Source of the DNA: Drosophila miranda
Lineage: Eukaryota > Arthropoda > Insecta > Diptera > Drosophilidae
DNA: 64,000 nt
Assembly (NCBI RefSeq): GCF_003369915.1
Contig: NW_022881603.1
Span: 28,951,522-29,015,521 of the forward strand
Direction: 5' to 3'
Below, in pieces: positions 47,469-61,254 of this stretch (the stretch's first letter is position 1; each line of letters opens with the position of its first letter). Position numbers and translations under genes: made by a program. The notes beneath the pieces were generated by a model. It was not told the DNA's origin. It saw only the letters and a program-made list of their open reading frames with translations, and did not search any database.

Positions 47469-48050
47469 GTTAAGGTAACCCAGTAATACGAGTTCTGATC
47501 ACTAAACGTGGAAATCCCTAATTATAGGACCAAAGCTTCAATAAATTCTACAAAATTTTCCTAAATACCCAATATTTGTCCTTTTCGAGCTTGACTCCGT
47601 CCGATATACGCTTTCTCTTGTCGCCGGAATATAACCTCAATGAAATCTAAATTGGTCTATGGTATGTTTATGTGGTCAGTAACCTTGGCAATGGCTAATT
47701 ACCAAATCTATATCTAGAAAATTAGACTTCCGAAAGCCATCGATACTCTTCCCTCATAAACTCTTTTGGGGTTATCCTATTATAATTTGGCCGACCTATC
47801 CGCCTTTGTGAATAGCTGTCGTATATTCGCAAATTAATTCTGGTAACAAAAAAAAATATCAGTTTCCATCCCTTGCTACCTGGCGGATTCTATTTGGTTA
47901 GGTATTCCGAAACTCAGAATCTTAAACCCAAAATTCCAACAATATCCTCCGTTACAGTAGTTGGACGGGAAGTATTAATTTTAATGTGGAATTTAAAATT
48001 GCAACGAGCAAAGTTTTTGGGGGTTTTAACCAGTAGTAACTCGTACTCTG

Positions 48051-48068
48051 GCCCCACGTTGGGCGCCA
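48051..48068 (-). promoter_or_regulatory. primer-binding site, tRNA-Lys type
   Basis: On the minus strand TGGCGCCCAACGTGGGGC lies 5 bp after the LTR end. It begins TGG, complementary to a tRNA CCA end, and resembles the Lys-tRNA PBS of gypsy-type elements. Identical sites precede LTR C (55569-55586) and LTR D (about 62977-62994). It fixes the element orientation and the LTR end. Confidence 0.85.
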
Positions 48069-48073
48069 ATCTA

Positions 48074-50042
48074 TGTGATGTGCCAGAAATTCATATTCGT
48101 AGAGGTGTGAGATTGTATGTACGGATGGAGGTTGTACATACTTTTTTTGACGGTCAGACACCAATAGTATAGCAGGATTTCGGAACGTGTACCTCTAACT
48201 ATGCTCTAACTAGCTCGCCGGAATGTCGTGGGATCTTTCCTACTCTCCTATCTGCTATACGAACACATTCGCAAAGATGTTTTAGGTACACTTGATTTAA
48301 TGTTCAAAAGGAACTCTACAAAAGAAATCAAAAAGAAAAGAATGTGAATTTTAACTAACTGGTTAATCGACTACCGACAAATAGTCAGGCTATATTCCGT
48401 CGCTCTTGGGGAACTCAGATGACTTTGACCCCTTCTCTACCCTCCCTACCTTTAGTATGCCGTTTAATCGACAGCATAACCCTAATCGAGCGCATCTCTA
48501 TTTGATCATCGGACTTCCTCAGGCTCTACTCAGGACAAACACGAAAGGTTTAATGTTCCATTAATATCTACTAATTATTATTTAATAATTCAAAATTTAA
48601 GGGTTTGGACTTCATGGTTTTCCAGATAAGTATAAACTTAGCATAAAGTAATTAAATAAAGAAGGAGGAAATAGTAGCAAGTTATTCCTAGTTATATGTA
48701 TATAGGACTTATGTGTAGAGAATATGGCGTAAAAGAAATTAAATTGGAAAGAAGAGAAAAATATGATAATTATATAACTAGAAGGCAAACGTGAAAGAAA
48801 AATTAGTAGCCGATCCGCTTTAAATTATGGCACGGATATAGTTGTTTTATATACCGGAATAGAAGTTTTATAAGACAGATATATATTTCGAAAATACTCG
48901 AGAATTCCGTTTAAGGAAGTTTCGTAACTCACTCATACTTTATACGAATTATCCGGCGTGTCCGTTGAGCTCAAGGGGCGACGTAGGAACATATTCTAAG
49001 GAAGGGAGAAAAATTATGAATATACAGGTCTTCACTTCTAATTCGGATGAAACACCGATTTTCTTTCCATTTCCATACCCGTACGACGACGATTTGCCAC
49101 TCAACGGCTGATCTTAAAAAAAAATGTGGTTTTCATTTGCGCTAATTTCTAATTATGGGTAATTATATACATTATTGGTTTTTTTCTTTTTAAATCTATA
49201 CAATACAAAAATAGTTAGTGCGTAGCCTAATCTTTAATAAATGGAAAATCTCATGACGAGACTCAAAACTAATACTTTGGTACATTTTCACACGACGACT
49301 ATTAAACGGCAGTGTGGATCGCCGCAGAATAATGTTTTATTTTCACAGTTTGAGAGCCACTCCACACACTGCGAAGAACTACATGCGAAAGCCTTAGCCG
49401 CGCGCTTAATTCATAAGCGAGAAGGGTGACGAGTGCGGCATATTAGTTTCTCCGAATTCGCAAGAAAACCATTCTTCTCGTCTTACTCCAAAATGTACTT
49501 CAGCTCAAGTATGCATCCACATAACTTCGGGTTTCACTCTAGTATATCTTCGGACGGCTCTTTCTGGTTTATTTGGTTGAAGTTATCGTTGGTTTATGTA
49601 GATGCTGGTTCCTGGGAAATCCGAGGTCTTTCCCAGATCTACTAAGAAATCGATGGACTTTGACGACCTCGTTCTTGGAGGGGGGTCAATTGGTTTTTCT
49701 TTCCCAGTGTCGAACGTAGTAAGATTGGTCTATATCCTACGAATGATACGAGACTGTTAAAGCTGTGTCACTATTGTAAGGTCCAAATACCTTTTATTTT
49801 TCTTAATCCAAAAGGAATAATGCAGTCCACCAGAACTTCAATTTACTTGGCACGTGTTTGATTGCACAACGTTTTCAAATTCACTTGGATATATATATTT
49901 GTATAAAAAGACACATCCGAATTCGCACAGCTTCACTATAGCAATGATCTAGCCAGAAGTTCTATTACTTGCATTAGCCCTTACGATCGAAACTTTACCT
50001 TCCACAACCAACGGGGTTGTACGATTTTAGACAAAGCTTACA
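48074..50042 (-). repeat. LTR B of the array (shared between units 1 and 2)
   Basis: About 1,969 bp, nearly identical to LTRs A and C. It starts TGTGATG where the others read TGTAATG. The right edge is inferred from TTACA as in LTR A. Confidence 0.75.
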
Positions 50043-50418
50043 CCTTGCTTCCCTAGATAACGGAGTAATCGTACGATGCTAAGCAAAGCTTACACATAGC
50101 TTCCACGACTAACGGAGTAATCGTATGATTTCTAGTAAAGCTTTAAAACATAACTCCCACAGATCCACGCTGCTTCTCTAAATTAGACATTAAGCTCTTC
50201 AATGGAAGCTTTAACTACTGCTCTCTTGTAATTGATCTCTTATCTTGTTTTTGTAAAGAGAAGAGTTAATGTTAAACGCGAGGGCCGTACTTCCCAAGCT
50301 GTTCTCTGGAGTTCTAGAGTCACAACTGGCCACTACACCACAGTTGAGGAAGCGCTAGTTTTAACTGGCGAAGCCTAAACGGAAAAGGGACAGTTGCCTA
50401 GTGTTTCACTTGTATGTC

Positions 50419-53400
50419 TTAGAGGTGAAATATTCCTAAGTTTCTACCCTGTTCGTTCTTCAGTTGATAATAGGATGAGCCAACTCGTCTAGATACCACG
50501 GCTGAAATAAAAACCGGCGCTAACTTTGCATTGAACTTTTTAATAGCATTGCTTTGGCAGAAATTGCGGGCAAGTACTGGCTCTCCAACCTTAAACTCTA
50601 CTTTCCGACAGCGTAGATTATATCGCCTAGCATTTTGTTCATGTGACTCTTTCACCTTTTTCTTTGCCGATTCGCGAATAATTTGTAGTGCTTCCGGATA
50701 ACTAATGCGGCTATCCTCCGATAAGAGTCTTAAGCGGCGAAGCAACTCATAGTCTTTGCCATTCAGAATCATATTTTGTCCAAAGGTTAGGAAATAGGGC
50801 GAGTACCCGGTGCTTTGGTGAATGTTGGACCTGAGAGCAGCACTGATTTCCGGTAATTTGGTATCCCAAGTGGAATGATCCCGGCTTATGTAAGCTCTTA
50901 TAGCTGCTAACACCGATCTATTGAGTCTCTCACTGGCATTCGCCTGTGGTGAATATATCGCCGTACGAATATGTTGTATCCCAAAGCGGGTTAGAAAAGC
51001 CTGAAAGGCTCCAGAAACGAATTGAGATCCGTTATCTGTTAATACCACCTCGGTGTCTCCAAATGTACAGAACAAATAATTTTCGAGGTAATCGCACACC
51101 CGATTGGAAGTAAACACCCTAAGGGGGCATAGGAAATGAAATTTTGTGAAGTGATCTACGATAATAAGTAAACCAATATGCCCTTTCTTGGATCGGGGAT
51201 ATGGACCCAGCAAATCCATATAAAGCTTTTGAAACGGACGATCAGACACCATTGGTTTTCCCATGGGTGGTTTCAACACGGTGTTCGGGTGTTTGGTGTG
51301 ACGACACACTTCACAATGAGTTACATACTCACGTATTTGCTTGTTCATTTTTGGCCAAAACAAATATCTTTTAATCTTTTCGATGGTTTTCCCTACTCCA
51401 CTGTGAGCGGAATTGGGCGGATCATGGGCCCGCGAAATTGCACCTTGGGTGAGTTCCCTAGGAATCCATAATTTCCAAGATAGATTATCTACACCATTAT
51501 TTCCCTGATCAGGTTCGGTTCTTTTGTAGACAAAATCATTGAGAATCTTCAAGTCTGGTAATTTGTCTTGCTTAGCGCGAATATTATCAATTAAGGTCAT
51601 ATATTCTGGTGATTTAAATTCTGCGGCAGATAGATCAACTATCGGATCCTGCTCTTCCATTTCAGAAACAGTAATTTCCTCTTTACGCGATAGGGCATCC
51701 GCTACCACGTTTAGTGAGCCCTTCCGGTGCGTTATCTCAAAAGAGAATCCCTGTAGTTTTATGGCCCATCGAGCTAATCTACCAGACAACTCATTCTGAC
51801 GCATAAGCCATTGTAATGAGTCATGATCGGTTATCACCTCGAATGCCTGACCTTCTACATAAGCACGAAACTTTTTAATTCCCTTTATCACCGCTAAACA
51901 TTCTAATTCCGTGACTGAGTAGTTTTTCTGAGCTTTAGATAGCTTCTCGGACATGAATGCTACGGGTAATTCTTCTCCTTCTTCGTTTTTCTGAGCTAAC
52001 ACACAACCAATTCCTACAGTACTAGCATCACATAACAGCAAAAAGGGTTTTGAGAAATCAGGAGTAGACAAAATGGGAGCTGACGTCAAGCACTGTTTAA
52101 GTTTTTCAAATGCCTGATTGGCCAAAGGGTTCCACGCATACGCTTTCGGTTTCTTTAATAGTTCTGTGAGGGCGCAACTTACCGTTGCATAATTGTCGAC
52201 GAAACGACGGTACCACCCAGCAAGACCAAGGAATCGTCGCAATTGTTTTACCGTCTTGGGAACGGGGAATTCTTTAATAGCTTCAATTTTACTCGGATCC
52301 GTCTTTACCTGTCCGTATCCAATGATGAACCCCAGATACTTAATCTCACGCATGCAAAAGTGCGACTTGGCAATGTTTATCGTAAGATTAGCCTTTCGTA
52401 GGTGTACTGCAACTTCTCTCAGTAACATTAAATGGGATTCGAAATCGTCTGATAAAATTAGTAAGTCATCGAGGTAAACAAACACTCTCGTACGCAAGTT
52501 AGCAGGTATTACCTTATCCATTAAACGACAGAGGGTTTGTGAGGCATTGGTTAGACCAAAAGGCATAACTTTGTATTGATACAGCGGTCGGTTAGGTATG
52601 GTAAACGCGGTGTATTGGCGTGAAGACTCCTCTAGGGGAATTTGCCAATAAGCATGCTTCATATCGAGTCCCGTTATGTATTTGGCAGGTGGCAATCGAC
52701 TGAGTATCCCATCTATATGGGGAAGGGGGTATGCATCTTTTCGGGTATATTTGTTGATCTCTCGATCAACAACGCAATCGCTACTCCATGGACTATTTGA
52801 AGGTTCTATCACGCCCAGCTTAATCATCTTCTCTACTTCTTCGAACATCACTTTCTCTTTCGCGGGGGAAATGGGCCAATGTCGTTATTTGACGGGTACT
52901 TCGGCATTGATTACCATAGAATGTTGTATTAGGTGTGTACGACCTAGTCCGTCGCATTCATATGACGGGAAGGTTCTTATTACCGCCTCTAATTGGTTCC
53001 TTTGTTCTTCATTTCCTTAACTATTTTACGGAATTCAATCGGAACCACCAATTTGGACACTACGGTACAAGCTTCGTTGCTGGCAGTGCGTATGGTTCCC
53101 AAACACTTCTGAGATTGTGGGTGATGTGCTAAAAAGGTATCTGCTCTCCCACCCAAACAACTAATGGTTACTCCTGAATCCAGCAAAGCCTTATAAGTTT
53201 GCCCTTCGATCATTACCTCCGTGTACAATCGGTTATCTGAACTCAGAATAACTGCTGAGACTAAACGTTTTCGAACAGATTGGACCTTTTTCCAGAACGC
53301 TCGTCTCCGGACCGTCGACCGTTTGGGCTTAACTATCAATTTAAACCACGTATTCACATTTTCTGAACCTAACTCTTTGCTCTCCATCGTTTGAGTCGCT

Positions 53401-53435
53401 ACATCTATACCTGTACAAATTTGGTGTAGTATCAT
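50419..53435 (-). pseudogene. array unit 2 pol, longest open RT-RH-IN frame
   Basis: The protease frame (53435-52989) has LLDSG followed by V where unit 1 has A. The RT-RH-IN frame (52851-50419) is open for 810 codons. It has all RT, RNase H and integrase motifs and the C-terminal GEPVLARNF segment. It shares with unit 1 the loss of about 14 residues before DREINKYTRK, which lies in RT motif 1, and a gap between protease and RT. It ends in TAA at NLGIFHL, where unit 1 reads on. Confidence 0.9.
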
Positions 53436-53879
53436 ATCCGGTTTTACGTCAACTACCCCTTCGGAAAGCCCTCTTAAGGTAGTTGGTTTACTTTCGTTTA
53501 GTTGCTGTTCTTGGTCGGATGTACTGACTGGGCTCCGGTCGGTACATCCCGTTTCAAGTTTTTCGCTGGGTTACATTTGACGCATCGAGGTTTATAAATA
53601 TCCTTAGCACCACAACCATAGCAGAAAATTCGCCTTTCTCCTAAACAATCATCAAAACGATGCCCTTCCTGGTCGCAGTTCCAGCATACTAGTTTCTAAC
53701 GATAAATCTGCGAAACGTCTTCTTCCTCCATATCTTCATTGTCCGTAAGTATTTCTGCTACATTCGGTTTGCTGAATTTACCTCGTGGAAAAGGGTTATG
53801 GTTGTCTTTACAGAAGTTTTCATGCTTGCGAACTTCTTCTCTCAGGCCAGTTCGATCGCTGATTTTGAGATGCAAGAGT

Positions 53880-54986
53880 TCATATCTGAGGGCCGTTTTT
53901 GCTAACCTTTTTTTCGCTAACCTCGTGTGAGAGCCTGGACACTAATTCTTCGACGGCCGTCTGGTAATCGTCAAACGATTCACCCTCTCTCTGACGGCGT
54001 TTTCTAATCAACTCCCACAAGTCGAAATCATCTTTAGCATCATCGAATCGTTGTCTAAACGAGGCAGAAAAAGTTTGCCAAGAAAACTGTGGGTTCTTTC
54101 TATGGAAGTTCCAAAACCAATCGCTGGCTTTAGACGACAAAAGCAGATGCATATTGTCACAGAGTAATTCGTAATCGTTATTTAAAGTGGAGGATGTAAG
54201 TGAACGAACCCTGTACAGGAATTCGTCGACGTGCATAGCGTCTTTGGATCCGTCAAACTTTAGTCGCCAACTGGCTACGATATTAGCGGCCTTCCCAGGA
54301 ACTATTGCCCTGTTAGAGACATTTGGACGTGGTAATCCCCTTTCCCTTCAATTTTCTGAATACAACGCGTTTCCTGTTATATTAGGCTCGTGATTTTGCC
54401 TTGTCGCTTGCACAGGCGTGCTATCTGAAGCTATAGTCATCCTACCTAATTGTCCGCGTAGATTTTCTTCGATCAAATTCTTAACGAATGAACTTAGCTC
54501 CACCATCATATCTTTCTGCTCACCTTTTATCAGGGCTTGTATAACCTCAAGGGTGATACTGCCCAAAGAATTATCCCGAAATGGTTGAGACTGCAACCTA
54601 GTATGCATCCGTCTGCGCGATGTAGTTCCCCGTCCCTGTTTAGGCCTAGCCCCTCTTGACTTTTGATGTCCTCTCTCTGAAGCGTTTGACTCCGGGTTGG
54701 ATCCCCCTTCTAACGGCACTATACCCGAACCCATGTCGGGTGGTAATTCGGCTGCTAGAGTATTCTCATCAAACGAAAGTTCCTCCGGATTCAACCCCGC
54801 CCTACATACGGGGCAATTTCTGTTATTTTTCACGAATTCTTTCATGCAAGTATCATGATACCGGTGCCCACAAGACGCAGTACATATTAGTTGACTTCTT
54901 CTTATGGCTTCTTGACATATACCACAGATCTGGGCGTCCACGTCACCCGACGCCTTACCCCCTGGGGTACGTTGTACTGGTGACAT
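53880..54986 (-). pseudogene. array unit 2 gag with RING-H2 finger, nonsense-interrupted
   Basis: Same layout as unit 1: RING-H2 with all eight ligands, the same TGA (near 54350), the same missing 33-bp block, then the helical gag part (54236-53880). Differences from unit 1 are a few substitutions (for example RRSQLIC for RRRQLVC). Confidence 0.88.
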
Positions 54987-55591
54987 GTTAAGGTAACCCA
55001 GTAATACGAGTTCTGATCACTAAACGTGGAAATCCCTAATTATAGGACCAAAGCTTCAATAAATTCTACAAAATTTTCCTAAATACCCAATATTTGTCCT
55101 TTTCGAGCTTGACTCCGTCCGATATACGCTTTCTCTTGTCGCCGGAATATAACCTCAATGAAATCTAAATTGGTCTATGGTATGTTTATGTGGTCAGTAA
55201 CCTTGGCAATGGCTAATTACCAAATCTATATCTAGAAAATTAGACTTCCGAAAGCCATCGATACTCTTCCCTCATAAACTCTTTTGGGGTTTTCCTATTA
55301 TAATTTGACCGACCTATCCGCCATTGTGAATAGCTGTCGTATATTCGCAAATTAATTCTGGTAACAAAAAAAAATATCAGTTTCCATCCCTTGCTACCTG
55401 GCGGATTCTATTTGGTTAGGTATTCCGAAACTCAGAATCTTAAACCCAAAATTCCATCAATATCCTCCGTTACAGTAGTTGGACGGGAAATATTAATTTT
55501 AATGTGGAATTTAAAATTGCAACGAGCAAAGTTTTTGGGGGTTTTAACCAGTAATAACTCGTACTCTGGCCCCACGTTGGGCGCCAATCTA

Positions 55592-57568
55592 TGTAATGTG
55601 CCAGAAATTCATATTCGTAGAGGTGTGAGATTGTATGTACGGATGGAGGTTGTACATACTTTTTTTGACGGTCAGACACCAATAGTATAGCAGGATTTCG
55701 GAACGTGTACCTCTAGCTATGCTCTAACTAGCTCGCCGGAATGTCTTGGGATCTTTCCTACTCTCCTATCTGCTATACGAACACATTCGCAAAGATGTTT
55801 TAGGTACACTTGATTTAATGTTCAAAAGGAACTCTACAAAAGAAATCAAAAAGAAAAGAATGTGAATTTTAACTAACTGGTTAATCGACTACCGACAAAT
55901 AGTCAGGCTATATTCCGTCGCTCTTGGGGAACTCAGATGACTTTGACCCCTTCTCTACCCTCCCTACCTTTAGTATGCCGTTTAATCGACAGCATAACCC
56001 TAATCGAGCGCATCTCTATTTGATCATCGGACTTCCTCAGGCTCTACTCAGGACAAACACGAAAGGTTTAATGTTCCATTATTATCTACTAATTATTATT
56101 TAATAATTCAAAATTTAAGGGTTTGGACTTCATGGTTTTCCAGATAAGTATAAACTTAGCATAAAGTAATTAAATAAAGAAGGAGGAAATAGTAGCAAGT
56201 TATTCCTAGTTATATGTATATATGTATATAGGACTTATGTGTAGAGAATATGGCGTAAAAGAAATTAAATTGGAAAGAAGAGAAAAATATGATAATTATA
56301 TAACTAGAAGGCAAACGTGAAAGAAAAATTAATAGCCGATCCGCTTTAAATTATGGCACGGATATAGTTGTTTTATATACCGGAATAGAAGTTTTATAAG
56401 ACAGATATATATTTCGAAAATACTCGAGAGTTCCGTTTAAGGAAGTTTCGTAACTCACTCATACTTTATACGAATTATCCGGCGTGTCCGTTGAGCTCAA
56501 GGGGCGACGTAGGAACATATTCTAAGGAAGGGAGAAAAATTATGAATATACAGGTCTTCACTTCTAATTCGGATGAAACACCGATTTTCTTTCCATTTCC
56601 ATACCCGTACGACGACGATTTGCCACTCAACGGCTGATCTTAAAAAAAAATGTGGTTTTCATTTGCGCTAATTTCTAATTATGGGTAATTATATACATTA
56701 TTGGTTTTTTTCTTTTTAAATCTATACAATACAAAAATAGTTAGTGCGTAGCCTAATCTTTAATAAATGGAAAATCTCATGACGAGACTCAAAACTAATA
56801 CTTTGGTACATTTTCACACGACGACTATTAAACGGCAGTGTTGATCGCCGCAGAATAATGTTTTATTTTCACAGTTTGAGAGCCACTCCACACACTGCGA
56901 AGAACTACATGCGAAAGCCTTAGCCGCGCGCTTAATTCATAAGCGAGAAGGGTGACGAGTGCGGCATATTAGTTTCTCCGAATTCGCAAGAAAACCATTC
57001 TTCTCGTCTTACTCCAAAATGTACTTCAGCTCAAGTATGCATCCACATAACTTCGGGTTTCACTCTAGTATATCTTCGGACGGCTCTTTCTGGTTTATTT
57101 GGTTGAAGTTATCGTTGGTTTATGTAGATGCTGGTTCCTGGGAAATCCGAGGTCTTTCCCAGATCTACTAAGAAATCGATGGACTTTGACGACCTCGTTC
57201 TTGGAGGGGGGTCAATTGGTTTTTCTTTTCCAGTGTCGAACGTAGTAAGATTGGTCTATATCCTACGAATGATACGAGACTGTTAAAGCTGTGTCACTAT
57301 TGTAAGGTCCAAATACCTTTTATTTTTCTTAATCCAAAAGGAATAATGCAGTCCACCAGAACTTCAATTTACTTGGCACGTGTTTGATTGCACAACGTTT
57401 TCAAATTCACTTGGATATATATATTTGTATAAAAAGACACATCCGAATTCGCACAGCTTCACTATAGCAATGATCTAGCCAGAAGTTCTATTACTTGCAT
57501 TAGCCCTTACGATCGGAACTTTACCTTCCACAACCAACGGGGTTGTACGATTTTAGACAAAGCTTACA
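55592..57568 (-). repeat. LTR C of the array (shared between units 2 and 3)
   Basis: About 1,977 bp, starting TGTAATG and closing at TTACA. It carries private changes (for example GGAATGTCTTGGG near 55739). Confidence 0.75.
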
Positions 57569-57944
57569 CCTTGCTTCCCTAGATAACGGAGTAATCGTAC
57601 GATGCTAAACAAAGCTTACACATAGCTTCCACGACTAACGGAGTAATCGTATGATTTCTAGTAAAGCTTTAAAACATAACTCCCACAGATCCACGCTGCT
57701 TCTCTAAATTAGACATTAAGCTCTTCAATGGAAGCTTTAACTACTGCTCTCTTGTAATTGATCTCTTATCTTGTTTTTGTAAAGAGAAGAGTTAATGTTA
57801 AACGCGAGGGCCGTACTTCCCAAGCTGTTCTCTGGAGTTCTAGAGTCACAACTGGCCACTACACCACAGTTGAGGAAGCGCTAGTTTTAACTGGCGAAGC
57901 CTAAACGGAAAAGGGACAGTTGCCTAGTGTTTCACTTGTATGTC

Positions 57945-60626
57945 TTAGAGGTGAAATATTCCTAAGTTTCTACCCTGTTCGTTCTTCAGTTGATAATAGG
58001 ATGAGCCAACTCGTCTAGATACCACGGCTGAAATAAAAACCGGCGCTAACTTTGCATTGAACTTTTTAATAGCATTGCTTTGGCAGAAATTGCGGGCAAG
58101 TACTGGCTCTCCAACCTTAAACTCTACTTTCCGACAGCGTAGATTATATCGCCTAGCATTTTGTTCATGTGACTCTTTCACCTTTTTCTTTGCCGATTCC
58201 CGAATAATTTGTAGTGCTTCCGGATAACTAATGCGGCTATCCTCCGATAAGAGTCTTAAGCGGCGAAGCAACTCATAGTCTTTGCCATTCAGAATCATAT
58301 TTTGTCCAAAGGTTAGGAAATAGGGCGAGTACCCGGTGCTTTGGTGAATGTTGGACCTGAGAGCAGCACTGATTTCCGGTAATTTGGTATCCCAAGTGGA
58401 ATGATCCCGGCTTATGTAAGCTCTTATAGCTGCTAACACCGATCTATTGAGTCTCTCACTGGCATTCGCCTGTGGTGAATATATCGCCGTACGAATATGT
58501 TGTATCCCAAAGCGGGTTAGAAAAGCCTGAAAGGCTCCAGAAACGAATTGAGATCCGTTATCTGTTAATACCACCTCGGTGTCTCCAAATGTACAGAACA
58601 AATAATTTTCGAGGTAATCGCACACCCGATTGGAAGTAAACACCCTAAGGGGGCATAGGAAATGAAATTTTGTGAAGTGATCTACGATAATAAGTAAACC
58701 AATATGCCCTTTCTTGGATCGGGGATATGGACCCAGCAAATCCATATAAAGCTTTTGAAACGGACGATCAGACACCATTGGTTTTCCCATGGGTGGTTTC
58801 AACACGGTGTTCGGGTGTTTGGTGTGACGACACACTTCACAATGAGTTACATACTCACGTATTTGCTTGTTCATTTTTGGCCAAAACAAATATCTTTTAA
58901 TCTTTTCGATGGTTTTCCCTACTCCACTGTGAGCGGCATTGGGCGGATCATGGGCCCGCGAAATTGCACCTTGGGTGAGTTCCCTAGGAATCCATAATTT
59001 CCAAGATAGATTATCTACACCATTATTTCCCTGATCAGGTTCGGTTCTTTTGTAGACAAAATCATGGAGAATCTTCAAGTCTGGTAATTTGTCTTGCTTA
59101 GCGCGAATATTATCAATTAAGGTCATATATTCTGGTGATTTAAATTCTGCGGCAGATAGATCAACTATCGGACCCTTCTCTTCCATTTCAGAAACAGTAA
59201 TTTCCTCTTTACGCGATAGCGCATCCGCTACCCGTTTAGTGAGCCCTTCCGGTGCGTTATCTCAAAAGAGAATCCCTGTAGTTTTATGGCCCATCGAGCT
59301 AATCTACCAGACAACTCATTCTGACGCATAAGCCATTGTAATGAGGCATGATCGGTTATCACCTCGAATGCCTGACCTTCTACATAAGCACGAAACTTTT
59401 TAATTCCCTTTATCACCGCTAAACATTCTAATTCCGTGACTGAGTAGTTTTTCTGAGCTTTAGATAGCTTCTCGGACATGAATGCTACGGGTAATTCTTC
59501 TCCTTCTTCGTTTTTCTGAGCTAACACACAACCAATTCCTACAGTACTAGCATCACATAACAGCAAAAAGGGTTTTGAGGAATCAGGAGTAGACAAAATG
59601 GGAGCTGACGTCAAGCACTGTTTAAGTTTTTCAAATGCCTGATTGGCCAAAGGGTTCCACGCATACGCTTTCGGTTTCTTTAATAGTTCTGTGAGGGCGC
59701 AACTTACCGTTGCATAATTGTCGACGAAACGACGGTACCACCCAGCAAGACCAAGGAATCGTCGCAATTGTTTTACCGTCTTGGGAACGGGGAATTCTTT
59801 AATAGCTTCAATTTTACTCGGATCCGTCTTTACCTGTCCGTATCCAATGATGAACCCCAGATACTTAATCTCACGCATGCAAAAGTGCGACTTGGCAATG
59901 TTTATCGTAAGATTAGCCTTTCGTAGGTGTACTGCAACTTCTCTCAGTAACATTAAATGGGATTCGAAATCGTCTGATAAAATTAGTAAGTCATCGAGGT
60001 AAACAAACACTCTCGTACGCAAGTTAGCAGGTATTACCTTATCCATTAAACGACAGAGGGTTTGTGAGGAATTGGTTAGACCAAAAGGCATAACTTTGTA
60101 TTGATACAGCGGTCGGTTAGGTATGGTAAACGCGGTGAAGACTCCTCTAGGGGAATTTGCCAATAAGCATGCTTCATATCGAGTCCCGTTACTGACTGAG
60201 TATCCCATCTATATGGGGAAGGGGGTATGCATCTTTTCGGGTATATTTGTTGATCTCTCGAGAATCAAGGCATAACCTATTCTTGTTCCCTTTCTTTACT
60301 AGGACGCAATCGCTACTCCATGGACTATTTGAAGGTTCTATCACGCCCAGCTTAATCATCTTCTCTACTTCTTCGAACATCACTTTCTCTTTCGCGGGGG
60401 AAATGGGCCAATGTCGTTGTTTGACGGGTACTTCGGCATTGATTACCATAGAATGTTGTATTAGGTGTGTACGACCTAGTCCGTCGCATTCATATGACGG
60501 GAAGGTTCTTATTACCGCCTCTAATTGGTTCCTTTGTTCTTCATTTAGGGAATGCATTTTAGGCGTTTCCTTCATAATCGTGTCGTCTCTATTCTCCAAA
60601 CAGCTCACAGTTCCTTCTCGGGTCAA
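57945..60626 (-). pseudogene. array unit 3 pol, fragmented and lacking protease
   Basis: Three frames remain. 60626-60189 carries a pre-RT segment and the RT motif 1 stretch (LVKKGNKNRLCLDSREINKY) that units 1 and 2 lost. 60208-59228 carries the RT catalytic VYLDDLLILS and RNase H. 59186-57945 carries integrase. A deletion near 60150-60200 removes the DMKHAYWQI strand, and a one-base loss near 59230 separates RNase H from integrase. Between 60660 and 60690 the protease active site present in units 1 and 2 is absent. Confidence 0.88.
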
Positions 60627-61254
60627 TAATTGGGATAGAAGACCGAAATCTTTCCAAAAGTCAACTCCTAGATAAAAGTCTCCGTACCGTCGATCGTTTG
60701 GGCTTAACTATCAATTTAAACCACGTATTCACATTTTCTGAACCTAACTCTTTGCTCTCCATCGTTTGAGTCGCTACATCTATACCTGTACAAATTTGGT
60801 GTAGTATCATATCCGGTTTTACGTCAACTACCCCTTCGGAAAGCCCTCTTAAGGTAGTTGGTTTACTTTCGTTTAGTTGCTGTTCTTGGTCGGATGTACT
60901 GACTGGGCTCCGGTCGGTACATCCGGTTTCAAGTTTTTCGCTGGGTTACATTTGACGCATCGAGGTTTATAAATATCCTTAGCACCACAACCATAGCAGA
61001 AAATTCGCCTTTCTCCTAAACAATCATCAAAACGATGCCCTTCCTGGTCGCAGTTCCAGCATACTAGTTTCTAACGATAAATCTGCGAAACGTCTTCTTC
61101 CTCCATATCTTCATTGTCCGTAAGTATTTCTGCTACATTCGGTTTGCTGAATTTACCTCGTGGAAAAGGGTTATGGTTGTCTTTACAGAAGTTTTCATGC
61201 TTGCGAACTTCTTCTCTCAGGCCAGTTCGATCGCTGATTTTGAGATGCAAGAGT